Shown here piece after piece: positions 13,605-21,655 of a stretch of 25,989 bases of DNA. This DNA is from a virus, in IMG/VR virus record IMGVR_UViG_3300046457_000168, positions 1-25,989 of that record, one strand, 5' to 3'. Each line of letters opens with the position of its first letter. Positions within the stretch are counted from its first letter, which is position 1. A model generated the notes under the pieces. It saw only the letters and a program-made list of their open reading frames with translations. It had not been told where the DNA came from and ran no database searches. A program made the translations under genes and the position numbers.

Positions 13605-14514
13605 CGGTGGTGGTCTCCCAGCAGGTGTTGAAGAAGGGACACTCTTTACAGGTCTTCTTGTCCTGGCCGCAGAATTCCGGCCGGGGTGGTGGCTTGCCCT
13701 TCTTCAGGGCGTATTTGATGTCGAGCGCGGTCTCGAACAGCGGCTCGGCGATCTCCGGGTTGTACTTGACGACGAATTCCTTGTGGGCCTGCGTCGCCTT
13801 GTACTCGTAGAGGAAGATGACCTTGTCGAACGGCAGGCCCATCTCCTGGCAGAGCCGCAGGTATATCTGGGTCTGCCGGATGTGGCTGCCGAACGGGCGC
13901 CGGAGCCCCTTCCACAGGCCGTCCAGGTCGATGACTGTCTTGCCGTCCAGGGTCTTCACCGTGTATTCGCGCAGCAGCTCGGGCTGATCGAAACGCACGG
14001 TGCCGATGCCGATGGACTTGATCTCCACCAGGGCGCTCAGGTCCTCGATGGCGCCGTCCTCGTGCCCGGCGATCAGGAACTCGGACTCGGCGTGCACCGG
14101 CACCTCGGCGTACTCCAGGTAGACCGGGTAGCCCGCGCTGTCGGTGCGGTTGCGGCAGGACTGGCAGGTCTTGCGTCCGCCCGTGCCCATCTCCCAGTAG
14201 TCGCACACCGGGCACTTCCACTTGCCCCACAGCCGGTCCATGTCCTGGAGCCACTTCTGCCACTTCGCGTGGATCATGTGGCCCTCGGCGAAGACGCCCT
14301 CCAGTTGGGCGGAGAACGAGCGGCCCTTCTCGGGGGAAGCCCCCGCCAGCCTGTAGTAGGTCTGACGGGGGCACCAGTCGCTCTTGGCCATCTCGCTGGG
14401 GTGGATGATGTCCTGCCGCCGGTCGGTCGGCTTGTCGTGCTGGTCGAGCAGGTGCTTGTGGATGTCGCCGAGGAGGACGGACTTACTCTTCTTCGCCTCC
14501 GCCAGCGCTGCCAT
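13336..14514 (-). CDS. Cas4/RecB-like exonuclease with Fe-S cysteines and zinc ribbon
   Basis: Up to 392 aa. Signatures: C48 in HPSEMAKSDWCPRQ, then G79-X2-H82, D153 and E164-I-K166 (the PD-(D/E)XK active site, GHEDGAIEDLSALVEIKSIG), Q-X3-Y in QTQIYL, and C282, C289, C292, C298 near the end of the domain. First and last cysteines resemble the Fe-S cluster of Cas4/AddB-type nucleases. An inserted zinc ribbon (CPVC at 101-104, CQSC at 117-120) lies between. It would resect DNA ends to feed recombination. The recognisable domain ends near 13605; the remaining 90 residues overlap the next gene in another frame and look compositionally unlike a real domain. No cas1 or CRISPR is nearby. The start within the whiB end is tentative. 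Confidence 0.8.
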   Translation of the reverse strand: MAALAEAKKSKSVLLGDIHKHLLDQHDKPTDRRQDIIHPSEMAKSDWCPRQTYYRLAGASPEKGRSFSAQLEGVFAEGHMIHAKWQKWLQDMDRLWGKWKCPVCDYWEMGTGGRKTCQSCRNRTDSAGYPVYLEYAEVPVHAESEFLIAGHEDGAIEDLSALVEIKSIGIGTVRFDQPELLREYTVKTLDGKTVIDLDGLWKGLRRPFGSHIRQTQIYLRLCQEMGLPFDKVIFLYEYKATQAHKEFVVKYNPEIAEPLFETALDIKYALKKGKPPPRPEFCGQDKKTCKECPFFNTCWETTTDEQSGSTEGLGSSPDPEPEGSTTAGAGRPVPASEAGGRRARTASGSHRTRRQRTDEFVRQDNGVGGVHGQPTGSGGGGRKVVRRHTRST

Positions 14515-14908
14515 CTTCCCCGTCGTCTTCGTCGTCGAGGTCTTCCGGCGCGACCCGGTCCGGCCAGACGCGGAGGAGGTCTTCGCGGGTCGGGGCATTC
14601 TCGAAACTCCAGTCTTCCTTGGGGACGAACCTCCTGATGTAGGCCCGCTCCAGGACGGTGAGTCCGCCCCAGACGCCGTAGTGCTCGTTGTTGACCAGAG
14701 CGAATTGGAGACACTGTTCTCGCAGCGGGCACACCTGGTCGGTATAGGTGCCGTTGCATATGTGCTTCGCCTCGGACTCCTCTCCGGTGCCGTCTCCGAA
14801 GAAGTCGTCATGTTCTCTGGTCGGCCGGAACTTCCGGCAGGAGGCTTCCTTGTCCGGATTCCCTCCGCCGTCCCATTCGGGGGCGTTGATCCGCAGGTGC
14901 ATTACCAC
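14483..14908 (-). CDS. whiB: WhiB-like (Wbl) iron-sulfur transcription factor with unusual cysteine spacing
   Basis: 141-aa Wbl-family protein. Four cysteines (C24, C51, C60, C66) would bind a [4Fe-4S] cluster, and CPLREQCLQFAL followed by EHYGVWGGLT is the classic Wbl segment that contacts the primary sigma factor. After it come RAYIRRFVPKE, a basic region, and a long acidic tail ending GGGEEE. The second and third cysteines are separated by eight residues (CNGTYTDQVC), where Wbl proteins normally have CXXC. GTG 14908 has GAGGTG 5 nt upstream; ATG 14902, overlapping the previous stop, is the alternative. Phage Wbl proteins are known to alter host transcription. The gene overlaps the next by 32 bases. 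Confidence 0.88.
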   Translation of the reverse strand: MVMHLRINAPEWDGGGNPDKEASCRKFRPTREHDDFFGDGTGEESEAKHICNGTYTDQVCPLREQCLQFALVNNEHYGVWGGLTVLERAYIRRFVPKEDWSFENAPTREDLLRVWPDRVAPEDLDDEDDGEDGSAGGGEEE

Positions 14909-15246
14909 GACAGCACCTCGTCGGGGTCGACCTCCGGGAACGCCTTGGTATTAAGCGTGAGGAAAGTCTCCTCGGACATCACGATCCAGGTCCTTCCGCT
15001 GTCCATCTGGATCCCGAAGAGCATTTCCCTGCCGTCGAGGAGGGCCTGTTTCTCTGCGGTCTGGAGTTCTGCGTCTTTGAGGGCGTACTGCTTCTTGCCG
15101 GTGACCTTGTATTCGACGGAGTACTCCGGGGTCCGTACGTCGTTCTTCCGGACCCAGCCGTTTCCGCTACCCGCGTTCACCGTCCCGCCGAGGAGTTCCG
15201 CCCCCCGCCTCTCCTGCTTCTGGGACTTCTTCAGCATGTCCGCCAT
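14902..15246 (-). CDS. small PD-(D/E)XK nuclease, Holliday-junction-resolvase-like
   Basis: 114-aa protein. An N-terminal helix contains E17; then RKNDVRTPEYSVEYKVT provides D36, E45 and K47, the D...E-X-K layout of the PD-(D/E)XK fold. A helix with lysines (KKQYALKDAELQTAEKQAL) and a last strand RTWIVMS follow, as in archaeal-type and phage resolvase-like nucleases. It would cut branched or damaged DNA during recombination, fitting its position between recA and whiB/Cas4-like genes. The upstream part of its frame overlaps the membrane peptide gene. A CTTAATACC word is in the C-terminal part (LTLNTKAFPE). The exact substrate is not predictable. Confidence 0.6.
   Translation of the reverse strand: MADMLKKSQKQERRGAELLGGTVNAGSGNGWVRKNDVRTPEYSVEYKVTGKKQYALKDAELQTAEKQALLDGREMLFGIQMDSGRTWIVMSEETFLTLNTKAFPEVDPDEVLSW
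14947..14955 (-). repeat. CTTAATACC word, copy 8
   Basis: In-frame in the small nuclease gene (LTLNTKA), near its C-terminus. Confidence 0.9.
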
Positions 15247-15379
15247 AGGACTTCTCCAGGAGGTAGGTGAGGACGAGGAACTTGCGGTGGGCGCGGCCCT
15301 GGCGCCGGGAGTACCGGGCGCCGAGGACCACGATGTAGAGGGCTGCTACAGCCAGGAGCGTCGAGAGCAGGGCCACCAT
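15167..15379 (-). CDS. small membrane protein, 70 aa
   Basis: One clear N-terminal transmembrane helix, MVALLSTLLAVAALYIVVLG, followed by a basic stretch (RYSRRQGRAHRK). It starts in a TGATG overlap with recA, with SD GAGG inside the recA 3' end. The last 27 residues overlap the next gene's first 80 bases in another frame and look low in information (EAGEAGGGTPRRD), so the C-terminus may simply be a long read-through tail. No family recognised; topology N-out with a cytoplasmic basic tail is likely. Confidence 0.65.
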   Translation of the reverse strand: MVALLSTLLAVAALYIVVLGARYSRRQGRAHRKFLVLTYLLEKSYGGHAEEVPEAGEAGGGTPRRDGERG

Positions 15380-16581
15380 CAGGCGGCCTCGGTATTAAGC
15401 GCCTCGTCCTCGGCCTTGGGCCGTCGGCTGACCTTCTTGGTCCCGGCCGTCTCGGCGGCCTCCAGGTCCTCTTCGGAGATGGACCGCTCGTCGACCTTCT
15501 TGGAGGCGATGAGGATCTTCTCGTACAGGGACTCCTGGAGGTCCAGGTCCTGTCGGACGTGGTCGAGCATGGGGTCCTTGCCCTGCCAGCGCAGGACCGG
15601 CTTGCCCTTGTCGTCGTACTCCCCGTTGTCGATCTGGAAGTAGGCGCCCTTGCGCTGGATGACGTCGAAGAGGATCCCCATGATCATGATCTCCTTCACG
15701 GTGTCGAAGTCACCGCGAGCGAAGTTCAGGAACGGGGCGGAGCGGAAGTAGAAGTCGATGGTGGCGGTCTGCTGCGGGGCGGCCGACTTGTTCTTGATGG
15801 TCTTGACCTTGATGACCTGGCCGACGTTGACCTTGCCCTTGCCGGGCCGGGCCTCCTGGATCCACTCGTCGCGCCGGACCTCGACGCGGGTGTAGAACGC
15901 GTAGTTCTTGGCGTTGCCGCCCGGGGTCGTGGTCGGGGTGCCGTGCGGGGAGAACTTGCCGATGGCGTCGCGGTACTGGTTGATCACGATGCCGAGCAGC
16001 GGCCGGTCGTCGGTGTCCGTCATGGATCGCTTGGTGGCCGCCCCGCTCTTGCGGAAGAACTTGCCGGTGAGGCGGGCACCGAGCGCCATGACGGCCTCGT
16101 CCATGTCCTTCTCCGACTCCTCGTCGGCGATGAGCGCCGGGTAGGAGTCGAGGACGATCATGTCGACGGACCGGCTGGCGGCGAAGTCGAGCATGGTCTG
16201 GTAGGCGAACTCCATGGCCTGGGTGGGGACGACCAGGACGCGCTCGTTGTCGACGCCGAGGGCTTCTGCCTGGTCGACGTCGTAGTGCTCTGCGGCGATC
16301 CACAGGCAGGTGAAGTTCGGGTCCTTCTTCTGGTTGGCCGAGAGGGTCTTGTAGACGATGGCGGTCTTGCCGTGGGACTCGCGGCCGATGACCTCGACCC
16401 ACTGGTTGCCCGGCCAGCCGCCGCCGAGGGCGATGTCCAGGCTCAGGGAGCCGGAGGTGAACCGCTTGGGGATGCGCATCTCGGAGGCGAAACAGACTGC
16501 GCCCGGGTGTTCCTTGTTGATCTTTGCGATGAGCGCGAGGGCTTCCTTGTCGGGGCCGCCCGCGCAGGTATTAAGTGCCAT
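15379..16581 (-). CDS. recA: RecA/UvsX-like recombinase
   Basis: 400-aa RecA-family strand-exchange ATPase. The Walker A box is GRESHGKTAIVYK (RecA has GPESSGKT), Walker B is DMIVLDSYPALI, and the DNA-binding loop region reads VINQYRDAIGKF with TTTPGGNAKNYAFYTRVEV, as in the RecA L2 segment. It would form filaments on ssDNA for recombination-dependent replication and repair, cooperating with the SSB-like and Cas4-like proteins. ATG 16581 (MALNT) is chosen because the longer frame runs through the terminator. CTTAATACC occurs twice, right after the start codon and just before the stop (ALNTEAA). The second copy overlaps the GAGG SD of the next gene. The stop overlaps the next start as TGATG. 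Confidence 0.93.
   Translation of the reverse strand: MALNTCAGGPDKEALALIAKINKEHPGAVCFASEMRIPKRFTSGSLSLDIALGGGWPGNQWVEVIGRESHGKTAIVYKTLSANQKKDPNFTCLWIAAEHYDVDQAEALGVDNERVLVVPTQAMEFAYQTMLDFAASRSVDMIVLDSYPALIADEESEKDMDEAVMALGARLTGKFFRKSGAATKRSMTDTDDRPLLGIVINQYRDAIGKFSPHGTPTTTPGGNAKNYAFYTRVEVRRDEWIQEARPGKGKVNVGQVIKVKTIKNKSAAPQQTATIDFYFRSAPFLNFARGDFDTVKEIMIMGILFDVIQRKGAYFQIDNGEYDDKGKPVLRWQGKDPMLDHVRQDLDLQESLYEKILIASKKVDERSISEEDLEAAETAGTKKVSRRPKAEDEALNTEAA
15391..15399 (-). repeat. CTTAATACC word, copy 9
   Basis: Near the end of the RecA-like gene (ALNTEAA); the following GAGG is the SD of the next gene. Confidence 0.9.
16567..16575 (-). repeat. CTTAATACC word, copy 10
   Basis: Codons 3-5 of the RecA-like gene (MALNTCA). 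Confidence 0.9.
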
Positions 16582-16627
16582 GTGTGGTGTGTCTTCCAAT
16601 CCCGTAATGCCGAAGCCGTAAAGCAGA

Positions 16628-16668
16628 ACCGGTAGTCCCCATACCGTAATCGGTGAGGAACTACCGGT
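16628..16668 (-). terminator. hairpin terminator between RNR and recA-like genes
   Basis: ACCGGTAGT (16628-16636) and ACTACCGGT (16660-16668) form a perfect 9-bp stem, extendable with mismatches. It lies 45 bases after the RNR stop and about 45 bases before the RecA-like start. It is followed on the minus strand by TTCTGCTTTACGG, a modest T tract. It may separate expression of the two genes. The 16582-16712 gap holds no other gene. Confidence 0.6.
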
Positions 16669-16712
16669 CCAGCTACGTATCAACTAGTCAGAGCAAGATC
16701 TTTTGATGAATT

Positions 16713-18671
16713 TCAGGTGGTCACGAGGTCGACGACCTCACACACCCCTGCGACGCAGGCCAGTTCCTGCGACCCCACGGTCTGGTCGTAGGTCTCGTAG
16801 AACGCCAGGTCCGACCACTCCACGCGGTGCTCCTTGGACGCCAGCGCCTCGTACTCCTCCTGCGTGATCTCCTCGTACGGCGCCTGGACGTACGTGTGCT
16901 CGCTGAAGGGCAGGAAGGAGACACCAGAGATCTCGGCCAGGTGCTCCCACACCCACTCGCCGACCTGCTCCCACTCGTGCTCGCGGACGCTGATGGTCAC
17001 CGACGGCTTGTGCTCGCACCAGTGCCTCTGGAAGGCCAACCACAATTCCAGGTGCTCGATGGCGCTCACGTCGTCACGTACCAGGGCGTCCTCGCCTGCC
17101 TTCTGCGGGAAGGTGAACACCCACGCGGCGGCGTTGTAGGAGTCCTCCTCGTACGGCAGGCCCGAGTCGATGAGCACGAACGCGATCGGGTCCTTCTTGT
17201 CCACCCGCACCCGCCGCTTGTAGAACTTCGCGTGCTTCTGGTGCAGGCCGGACTCACAGTCGACCAACTGGGAGACCGTGCCGGACGGCTTGACGCAGGT
17301 GGTCGCAGCCGACGCCTGGATGCCGATGCGTGCAGCCTCGGCCGCGTTGGCCTCCACCACACTCCCGCGCAGGTCTGCCAGCAGCACCTCGGTCGTCTTC
17401 AGGTTGACCGTGCCGTTGGTCCAGCGGTTGCCGTAGACCCCGGTGAGGGAGACACCCAGCAGGCGCTCCTCTTCCGCGTTCTTACGCCACTCCTCGCGCA
17501 GGTAGGGATAGTCGGTCAGCGTGCTCTGCCAGGTGCCCAGGACGGACGCCAGGCGCACCTTGCGGTACAAGTCCTCGGGGGTGTCCTCCGGCCGCACGAC
17601 GACCTCGGAGAGATTGCAGAACGAGAACGGCCGCAGAATGATCTCGCTACAGGGGTTGGTCCCGTAGTCGGTGTCCTCCTCCCGGCGCCCGAACTTCGCG
17701 GCCTGCCTCTGCGCCGCCCCACGGTGGAAGATGCCGCGCTCGCCCGAGCCGCTGGCTACGAGGGAGTCCCACTCGGTGTGGAAGTCCTCGTAGCGCATGC
17801 CGTCGGTGTAGACGGCCGAGTTGTTCGCCAGGGCGCGGTAGGGGTGCTCGACCCACCACTCCCCGCTCTTGGCCTCGGCCATCTCGCGGTCGTCCAGGTC
17901 GGACAGGGAGATCATCGCCGACCGGCGGACACCACCGACGACCACTACGGACGCGATCTTGCAGGCGATGTCGTGGACCTCGATCGGCCGGAAGTTGCGA
18001 CCGGCGGCCTCGTGGAACTTCTGCACGGTGAAGGTGAACAGGTCGTCCAGCGGACCCGGGCCGGAGGCTCGCCCTCCGAAGGTATTAAGACGTGCGCCCG
18101 CCGGTCGCACCTGGGACAGGTCCCAGTGACGCACCTCGCCCTGCCACAGGCCCTCCAGCAGGGACCGGAACGCGTAACCCCAGCCCTCCTTGGAGTCCTC
18201 GACCACGATCACGTCAGCAGCCGCACGCAGGACGGCCGGAACGGCAGGCAACTGGTCGGTGTACTGCTTCTCGACCGAGTAACCCACGCCCGTGCCGTTC
18301 ATGAGGACGTACAGCAGCTCGTCCAGAGCGCGGGCGTCCTTCAGCGGGAGGTACGAACAGTTGAAGCCCGCGATGTTCGAGCGGTCCAGGGCGGGCCCGG
18401 CCGTCATAACGGCGCGCATGGACGGCATGACCTCGTGGTTGAGGATGGCCGCGTGGATCTCGTCGACCACGGCACGGTCGGGGGTGTAGTCGTGCTTGTC
18501 CTTCAACTGGCCGAGCATGAACGTCACGTATCGGGCGACGGTCTCGGACCAGGTCTCGCGCCGGTTGTCCTCCTCGATCCACCTGGAGTATCGGCTTTTC
18601 GCGATGAAGGAGCGGTAAGGGTCGGCAAGGTCACCGGCGGGGGTGAGCAGGGAGGTCACCAGTAATTCCAT
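16713..18671 (-). CDS. nrdJ: adenosylcobalamin-dependent ribonucleotide reductase, class II monomeric type
   Basis: 652-aa class II RNR, converting ribonucleotides to deoxyribonucleotides with coenzyme B12. Visible signatures: C105 in FNCSYLPL (one redox cysteine), NPCSEIIL with radical C341 and catalytic E343, the Gly-rich FGGRASGPGPL, and C-terminal C639-X4-C644 (ACVAGVCEV), the pair that passes electrons from thioredoxin. The C-X4-C tail and single-chain layout fit the Lactobacillus leichmannii RTPR type (about 740 aa there); this copy is shorter. No separate radical subunit gene is nearby, as expected for class II. It supplies dNTPs alongside thyX and the dNMP kinase. No clear SD precedes ATG 18671; GTG six codons in is an alternative. 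A CTTAATACC word lies in the conserved ARLNTFGGRA segment. Confidence 0.95.
   Translation of the reverse strand: MELLVTSLLTPAGDLADPYRSFIAKSRYSRWIEEDNRRETWSETVARYVTFMLGQLKDKHDYTPDRAVVDEIHAAILNHEVMPSMRAVMTAGPALDRSNIAGFNCSYLPLKDARALDELLYVLMNGTGVGYSVEKQYTDQLPAVPAVLRAAADVIVVEDSKEGWGYAFRSLLEGLWQGEVRHWDLSQVRPAGARLNTFGGRASGPGPLDDLFTFTVQKFHEAAGRNFRPIEVHDIACKIASVVVVGGVRRSAMISLSDLDDREMAEAKSGEWWVEHPYRALANNSAVYTDGMRYEDFHTEWDSLVASGSGERGIFHRGAAQRQAAKFGRREEDTDYGTNPCSEIILRPFSFCNLSEVVVRPEDTPEDLYRKVRLASVLGTWQSTLTDYPYLREEWRKNAEEERLLGVSLTGVYGNRWTNGTVNLKTTEVLLADLRGSVVEANAAEAARIGIQASAATTCVKPSGTVSQLVDCESGLHQKHAKFYKRRVRVDKKDPIAFVLIDSGLPYEEDSYNAAAWVFTFPQKAGEDALVRDDVSAIEHLELWLAFQRHWCEHKPSVTISVREHEWEQVGEWVWEHLAEISGVSFLPFSEHTYVQAPYEEITQEEYEALASKEHRVEWSDLAFYETYDQTVGSQELACVAGVCEVVDLVTT
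18081..18089 (-). repeat. CTTAATACC word, copy 11
   Basis: Inside the conserved core of the RNR gene (ARLNTFG). Confidence 0.9.
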
Positions 18672-18702
18672 TCAGTAGTGATGCGTCAGGGAGGAGTGGG
18701 CG

Positions 18703-19149
18703 CTAGACCGAGCCGTCGGCCCTGATGATGGCGCCCGGGTTGTAGTTGCTCCGGCCTCCCAGACCGCCGGACGCGATCTGCTTGGCTGGGGTGGCGGGAC
18801 CGTCTCCTCCGCTGCCGGACGGCAGTCCAGCGGTGCTCTGCTGGAAGCGCGGGTTGTAGCCGCACTCGTAGCACTGAGCCATCGCGTTCATCATTCCCAC
18901 GGGGCGGAAGTAGTTCGTGCCTTGGCACTCCGGGCAGTGGGTGTCCTGCTTGGCCACCATCGCGCGGGCCGGAGCCTTCTGCTGTGGTTCTGGCACTGTC
19001 TGCTGGACTACCTGCTGCGGGGGGTAGGGCTGCTGTTGCGGGGTGGCCCACCACGGGCCGCCGACCTGCTGCTGCTGGACCGGCGCCGGGGCCGGGGCCG
19101 GGGCGGCCGGTCGGGCCGCCCCCAGTTTGTTAGCCCAGAAGTTGGTCAC
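18703..19149 (-). CDS. Pro/Gln-rich zinc-ribbon protein, unknown function
   Basis: 148-aa protein. Residues 10-65 are low complexity (APAPAPAPVQQQQ and PYPPQQVVQQ). Then comes a zinc ribbon with C72-X2-C75 (HCPECQ) and C93-X2-C96 (CYECGYNP). The C-terminus is Gly/Ser/Asn-rich and ends ADGSV. GTG 19149 is preferred because GGAG lies about 10 nt upstream and it allows a short overlap with the preceding stop; the upstream ATG at 19164 lacks such a site. The ribbon suggests binding to nucleic acid or protein. It lies between the polymerase and RNR genes. Function not recognised. Confidence 0.75.
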   Translation of the reverse strand: MTNFWANKLGAARPAAPAPAPAPVQQQQVGGPWWATPQQQPYPPQQVVQQTVPEPQQKAPARAMVAKQDTHCPECQGTNYFRPVGMMNAMAQCYECGYNPRFQQSTAGLPSGSGGDGPATPAKQIASGGLGGRSNYNPGAIIRADGSV

Positions 19150-19597
19150 CGAACTGCACTCCATCCGCGTAACTGATGATTCCCATATCGAGGAGATTGG
19201 CGAGGACCGCCACTACTCCGGCGCGGACGACTACGGAATGATGCCGCTGGAGAACTGCTGCGGTTTCCTCGTCCATGGAATTGCCAGAGTTAACCAGCAT
19301 AGCCGAGGCAGTAATGCCAGAAACTAGCGGGATGAGCAGCGCTAGCATTTCCCTCAGCGGTGTGAGTTGGTCGATTCGGTCGTGACTGGCCTGGTGCTCC
19401 ATTTCGGAGACGTCCTGGCTGTCCGGGGTGAGGTTCATGAGCGGGATCAGTGCCTCGACCTGGCTGCACGGGACGATGTCCCAGAGCAGCCGCTTGGTCA
19501 GCATTTGCGGGGTGTAGAGGTCGACCTGGAGGTCTTCCTCCTCGGTATTAAGCCCGTCGGGCACTTCGTCGTCCTTCTTCCAACTGAAGAGTCCCAT
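19130..19597 (-). CDS. putative single-pass membrane protein, 155 aa
   Basis: Starts at ATG 19597, overlapping the polymerase stop (TAATG), with GGAGG 7 nt upstream. The N-terminal 75 residues are soluble and acidic (MGLFSWKKDDEVPDGLNTEE) and include one CTTAATACC word. A hydrophobic stretch at about residues 91-115, MLALLIPLVSGITASAMLV, can span the membrane. The tail VVVRAGVVAVLANLLDMGII is also hydrophobic and may pack against the membrane. I do not recognise a family. Coupling to the polymerase hints at a role in membrane-associated replication or host takeover, which is only inference. Confidence 0.75.
   Translation of the reverse strand: MGLFSWKKDDEVPDGLNTEEEDLQVDLYTPQMLTKRLLWDIVPCSQVEALIPLMNLTPDSQDVSEMEHQASHDRIDQLTPLREMLALLIPLVSGITASAMLVNSGNSMDEETAAVLQRHHSVVVRAGVVAVLANLLDMGIISYADGVQFGDQLLG
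19544..19552 (-). repeat. CTTAATACC word, copy 12
   Basis: In-frame in the 155-aa membrane protein gene (DGLNTEE), followed by GAGG. Confidence 0.9.
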
Positions 19598-21576
19598 TAC
19601 TTTGCCTCCGACCAGCGGTCCACGATCTTCACGTCCGAAGAGAGCGGAACCTTGAGCAGTTTCTGGATTCCTTCGCCCAGCATGGCTTCCTTCACCAGCG
19701 CGGCACATTCCTCGGCCCGGTCCTCCGGCGCGAGCGTCACGAGTTCGTCGTGCACGGAGAGGATCAGGCGCATATCGTCCGGCAGGGCGTTGTTCAGCCG
19801 GATCATCGCCAACTTGATCAGGTCGGCCGCGCTCCCCTGGATCAGGGAGTTCACCGCCTGGCGCTCGGCACCCATCCGCAGGCCGTTGTTCTGGCTGAGG
19901 ATGAGCGGCAGGCGCCGCTTGCGGCCGAGCAGGGTGCGGATGTGCGGAGGCCGACGCGACCGGCAGACCCGTACCACTTCCTCCTTGAAGCGGTAGACCT
20001 CCGGGAACATCTTCTGGTGCATCTCCATGAAGCGCTTGGCTTCCTTCACGGTGATGCCTGCCATCGAGGCGACCTTGTCCGGGCCCGCGCCGTACACGAC
20101 GGCGAAGTTGATGCCCTTGGCGACCTGGCGGAAGTCGATACAGGTGCGGTCGCCTTCCTTGACCCGCCGCATGAACTCCTGCGGGTCCACGCCCATGAGC
20201 GCGGCGGCCGTCGCCGAGTGCGGGTCGACTCCGTTGTGGAACCCCTTGTAGAGGTCACCACGACCGATGAAGTGCGCGAGCACGACGAGTTCGATCTGCC
20301 CGTAGTCCGCGACGACCAGCTTGTAGCCGGGCGGCGCGACGAACAGGCCACGGATCCGCTTACCGAGGTCGGTGTCGGGTCGGGGGATGTTCTGGAGGTT
20401 GGGTTCGCGGCAGGAGAACCGGCCGGTCACCGTTCCGTACTGGACGAAGTCGGCGTGGATCCGGCCGTCGAAGATCCGGCACGGCTTCTTCGGGTCGCCC
20501 TCCACACCGAGGTACGCGATGGGGTAGTCGAGCAGCTTGCTGACTTCCGCGTACTCCAGCAGCTTCTTGACGACCGCGTTGTTCTCGTGCTTCTCCAGGC
20601 TGTCGGAGTCGGTGCTGAAGTCCTTCCACTCCAGCGCCTGGCCCGTGTCCCGCTTCTTCTTCCCACCGTCGGTGGGCTTCATCGGCTTGAGGCCCTGACC
20701 GCCCTCGCTCTTGGGGGCGTACAGCACCTCGGCCTTCTGCGCCGGGGCGTTGAGGTTGAACTGCTTGCCTGCGGCCCGGTAGATGTCCGCCTCGATGTCG
20801 ACCAGCCGGGCGGACATGTCCGTGACCAGCTCGCGCATCGCGGCCTCGTCGACCGGCGCCCCGGTGATGCCCATGTCGAGCAGCACCCCCAGGACGTCCT
20901 CCTCCAGCCGCCGGACGTGGGTCAGGCCCTGCTCCTGGATCTGCCGCTGGAACCGCTTCCACAGCAGCCAGGTGTACTTGGCGTCCATGTAGGCGTAGTG
21001 CGCGACCTTGGAGAACGGGTGGGCCTCGACCTGCTTGCCGACGTTCTCGGTGTCGTAGTCGACCTTGTAGTAGCGCTTGACGAGTTCCTTGAGGCCCTTC
21101 TGCTTCATGTTCTCGTCGCACAACCACTGAAGGACGATCGTGTCGGAGTACTCCGGCGGTGCGATCTCGCCCCAGTACTTCGCCGTGGAGATCAGGTCGA
21201 ATGTGGCGTTGTGCGCGATCTTGATCTTGTCTTCGGCGAAGAACAGCGGCTTGAGGATGCTGAACACTTCGGACGGGAGCATCTGCTCCGGCGGGGCGTC
21301 GTAGACGGCCGGGATGGCGTCGAACTTGCCTGTCAGCCGGTTCTTCTTGCGGGTGGCCTTGCTCACCAGGACGTCGCCGTTGGGGTGGCCGAAGGGGATG
21401 GCGTAGGCCATGCCGTCGGCGGCCAGGGAGATCCAGTTGGCGACGTTCTGCGTCGGGACGTTCCGGAAGGCGCCGAACGTCTCGATGTCGAAGGTGAAGG
21501 CCGGGCGCTCCATGAAGCGCTCGACCACGGTATTAAGCCGGTCGGGGGTGAGGATGACGGAGTTGCGGATCTGCAC
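19597..21576 (-). CDS. family A DNA polymerase with 3'-5' exonuclease domain
   Basis: 659-aa replicative polymerase of the PolI/T7 type. The exonuclease domain opens with FTFDIETFGAF (D30, E32) and HNATFDLISTAKYW. The polymerase domain carries motif A DYGQIELVVLAH, motif B RQVAKGINFAVVYG and motif C LSVHDELV. The residue equivalent to E. coli F762 is Phe in NFAVVYG, the usual dideoxy-discriminating form. Length fits phage enzymes lacking the 5'-3' exonuclease domain. Start is GTG 21576 with GGAG about 8 nt upstream. The stop overlaps the next ATG (TAATG). The gene has a CTTAATACC word at codons 14-16 (RLNTVV), ahead of the catalytic domain. It copies the phage genome together with the helicase and SSB. 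No intein or intron interrupts it. Confidence 0.97.
   Translation of the reverse strand: MQIRNSVILTPDRLNTVVERFMERPAFTFDIETFGAFRNVPTQNVANWISLAADGMAYAIPFGHPNGDVLVSKATRKKNRLTGKFDAIPAVYDAPPEQMLPSEVFSILKPLFFAEDKIKIAHNATFDLISTAKYWGEIAPPEYSDTIVLQWLCDENMKQKGLKELVKRYYKVDYDTENVGKQVEAHPFSKVAHYAYMDAKYTWLLWKRFQRQIQEQGLTHVRRLEEDVLGVLLDMGITGAPVDEAAMRELVTDMSARLVDIEADIYRAAGKQFNLNAPAQKAEVLYAPKSEGGQGLKPMKPTDGGKKKRDTGQALEWKDFSTDSDSLEKHENNAVVKKLLEYAEVSKLLDYPIAYLGVEGDPKKPCRIFDGRIHADFVQYGTVTGRFSCREPNLQNIPRPDTDLGKRIRGLFVAPPGYKLVVADYGQIELVVLAHFIGRGDLYKGFHNGVDPHSATAAALMGVDPQEFMRRVKEGDRTCIDFRQVAKGINFAVVYGAGPDKVASMAGITVKEAKRFMEMHQKMFPEVYRFKEEVVRVCRSRRPPHIRTLLGRKRRLPLILSQNNGLRMGAERQAVNSLIQGSAADLIKLAMIRLNNALPDDMRLILSVHDELVTLAPEDRAEECAALVKEAMLGEGIQKLLKVPLSSDVKIVDRWSEAK
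21529..21537 (-). repeat. CTTAATACC word, copy 13
   Basis: Codons 14-16 of the DNA polymerase gene (DRLNTVV). Confidence 0.9.
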
Positions 21577-21610
21577 GGCGGGCTCCGGTGGTGGTGGATG
21601 GGAAAGCTGA

Positions 21611-21643
21611 GGGGAGGCCCCAGCGCGGTGCTGGAACCTCCCC
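21611..21643 (-). terminator. hairpin terminator after the SSB-like gene
   Basis: GGGGAGG (21611-21617) pairs with CCTCCCC (21637-21643), with further pairing of CCAGC and GCTGG inside. It lies 12 bases after the SSB-like gene stop and before the polymerase start on the minus strand. The downstream T content is weak (CAGCTTTCCC), so termination may be partial. Confidence 0.65.
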
Positions 21644-21655
21644 GTGGGAGGCAGG

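Noticed and set aside
13336-14514. Cas4 as part of a phage CRISPR adaptation system
   Set aside because: No cas1, cas2 or array nearby; context is recombination genes.
16582-16683. Longer RecA-like start at 16683
   Set aside because: The extra 34 codons run through the terminator hairpin and do not resemble RecA N-termini; ATG 16581 begins the family-like part.
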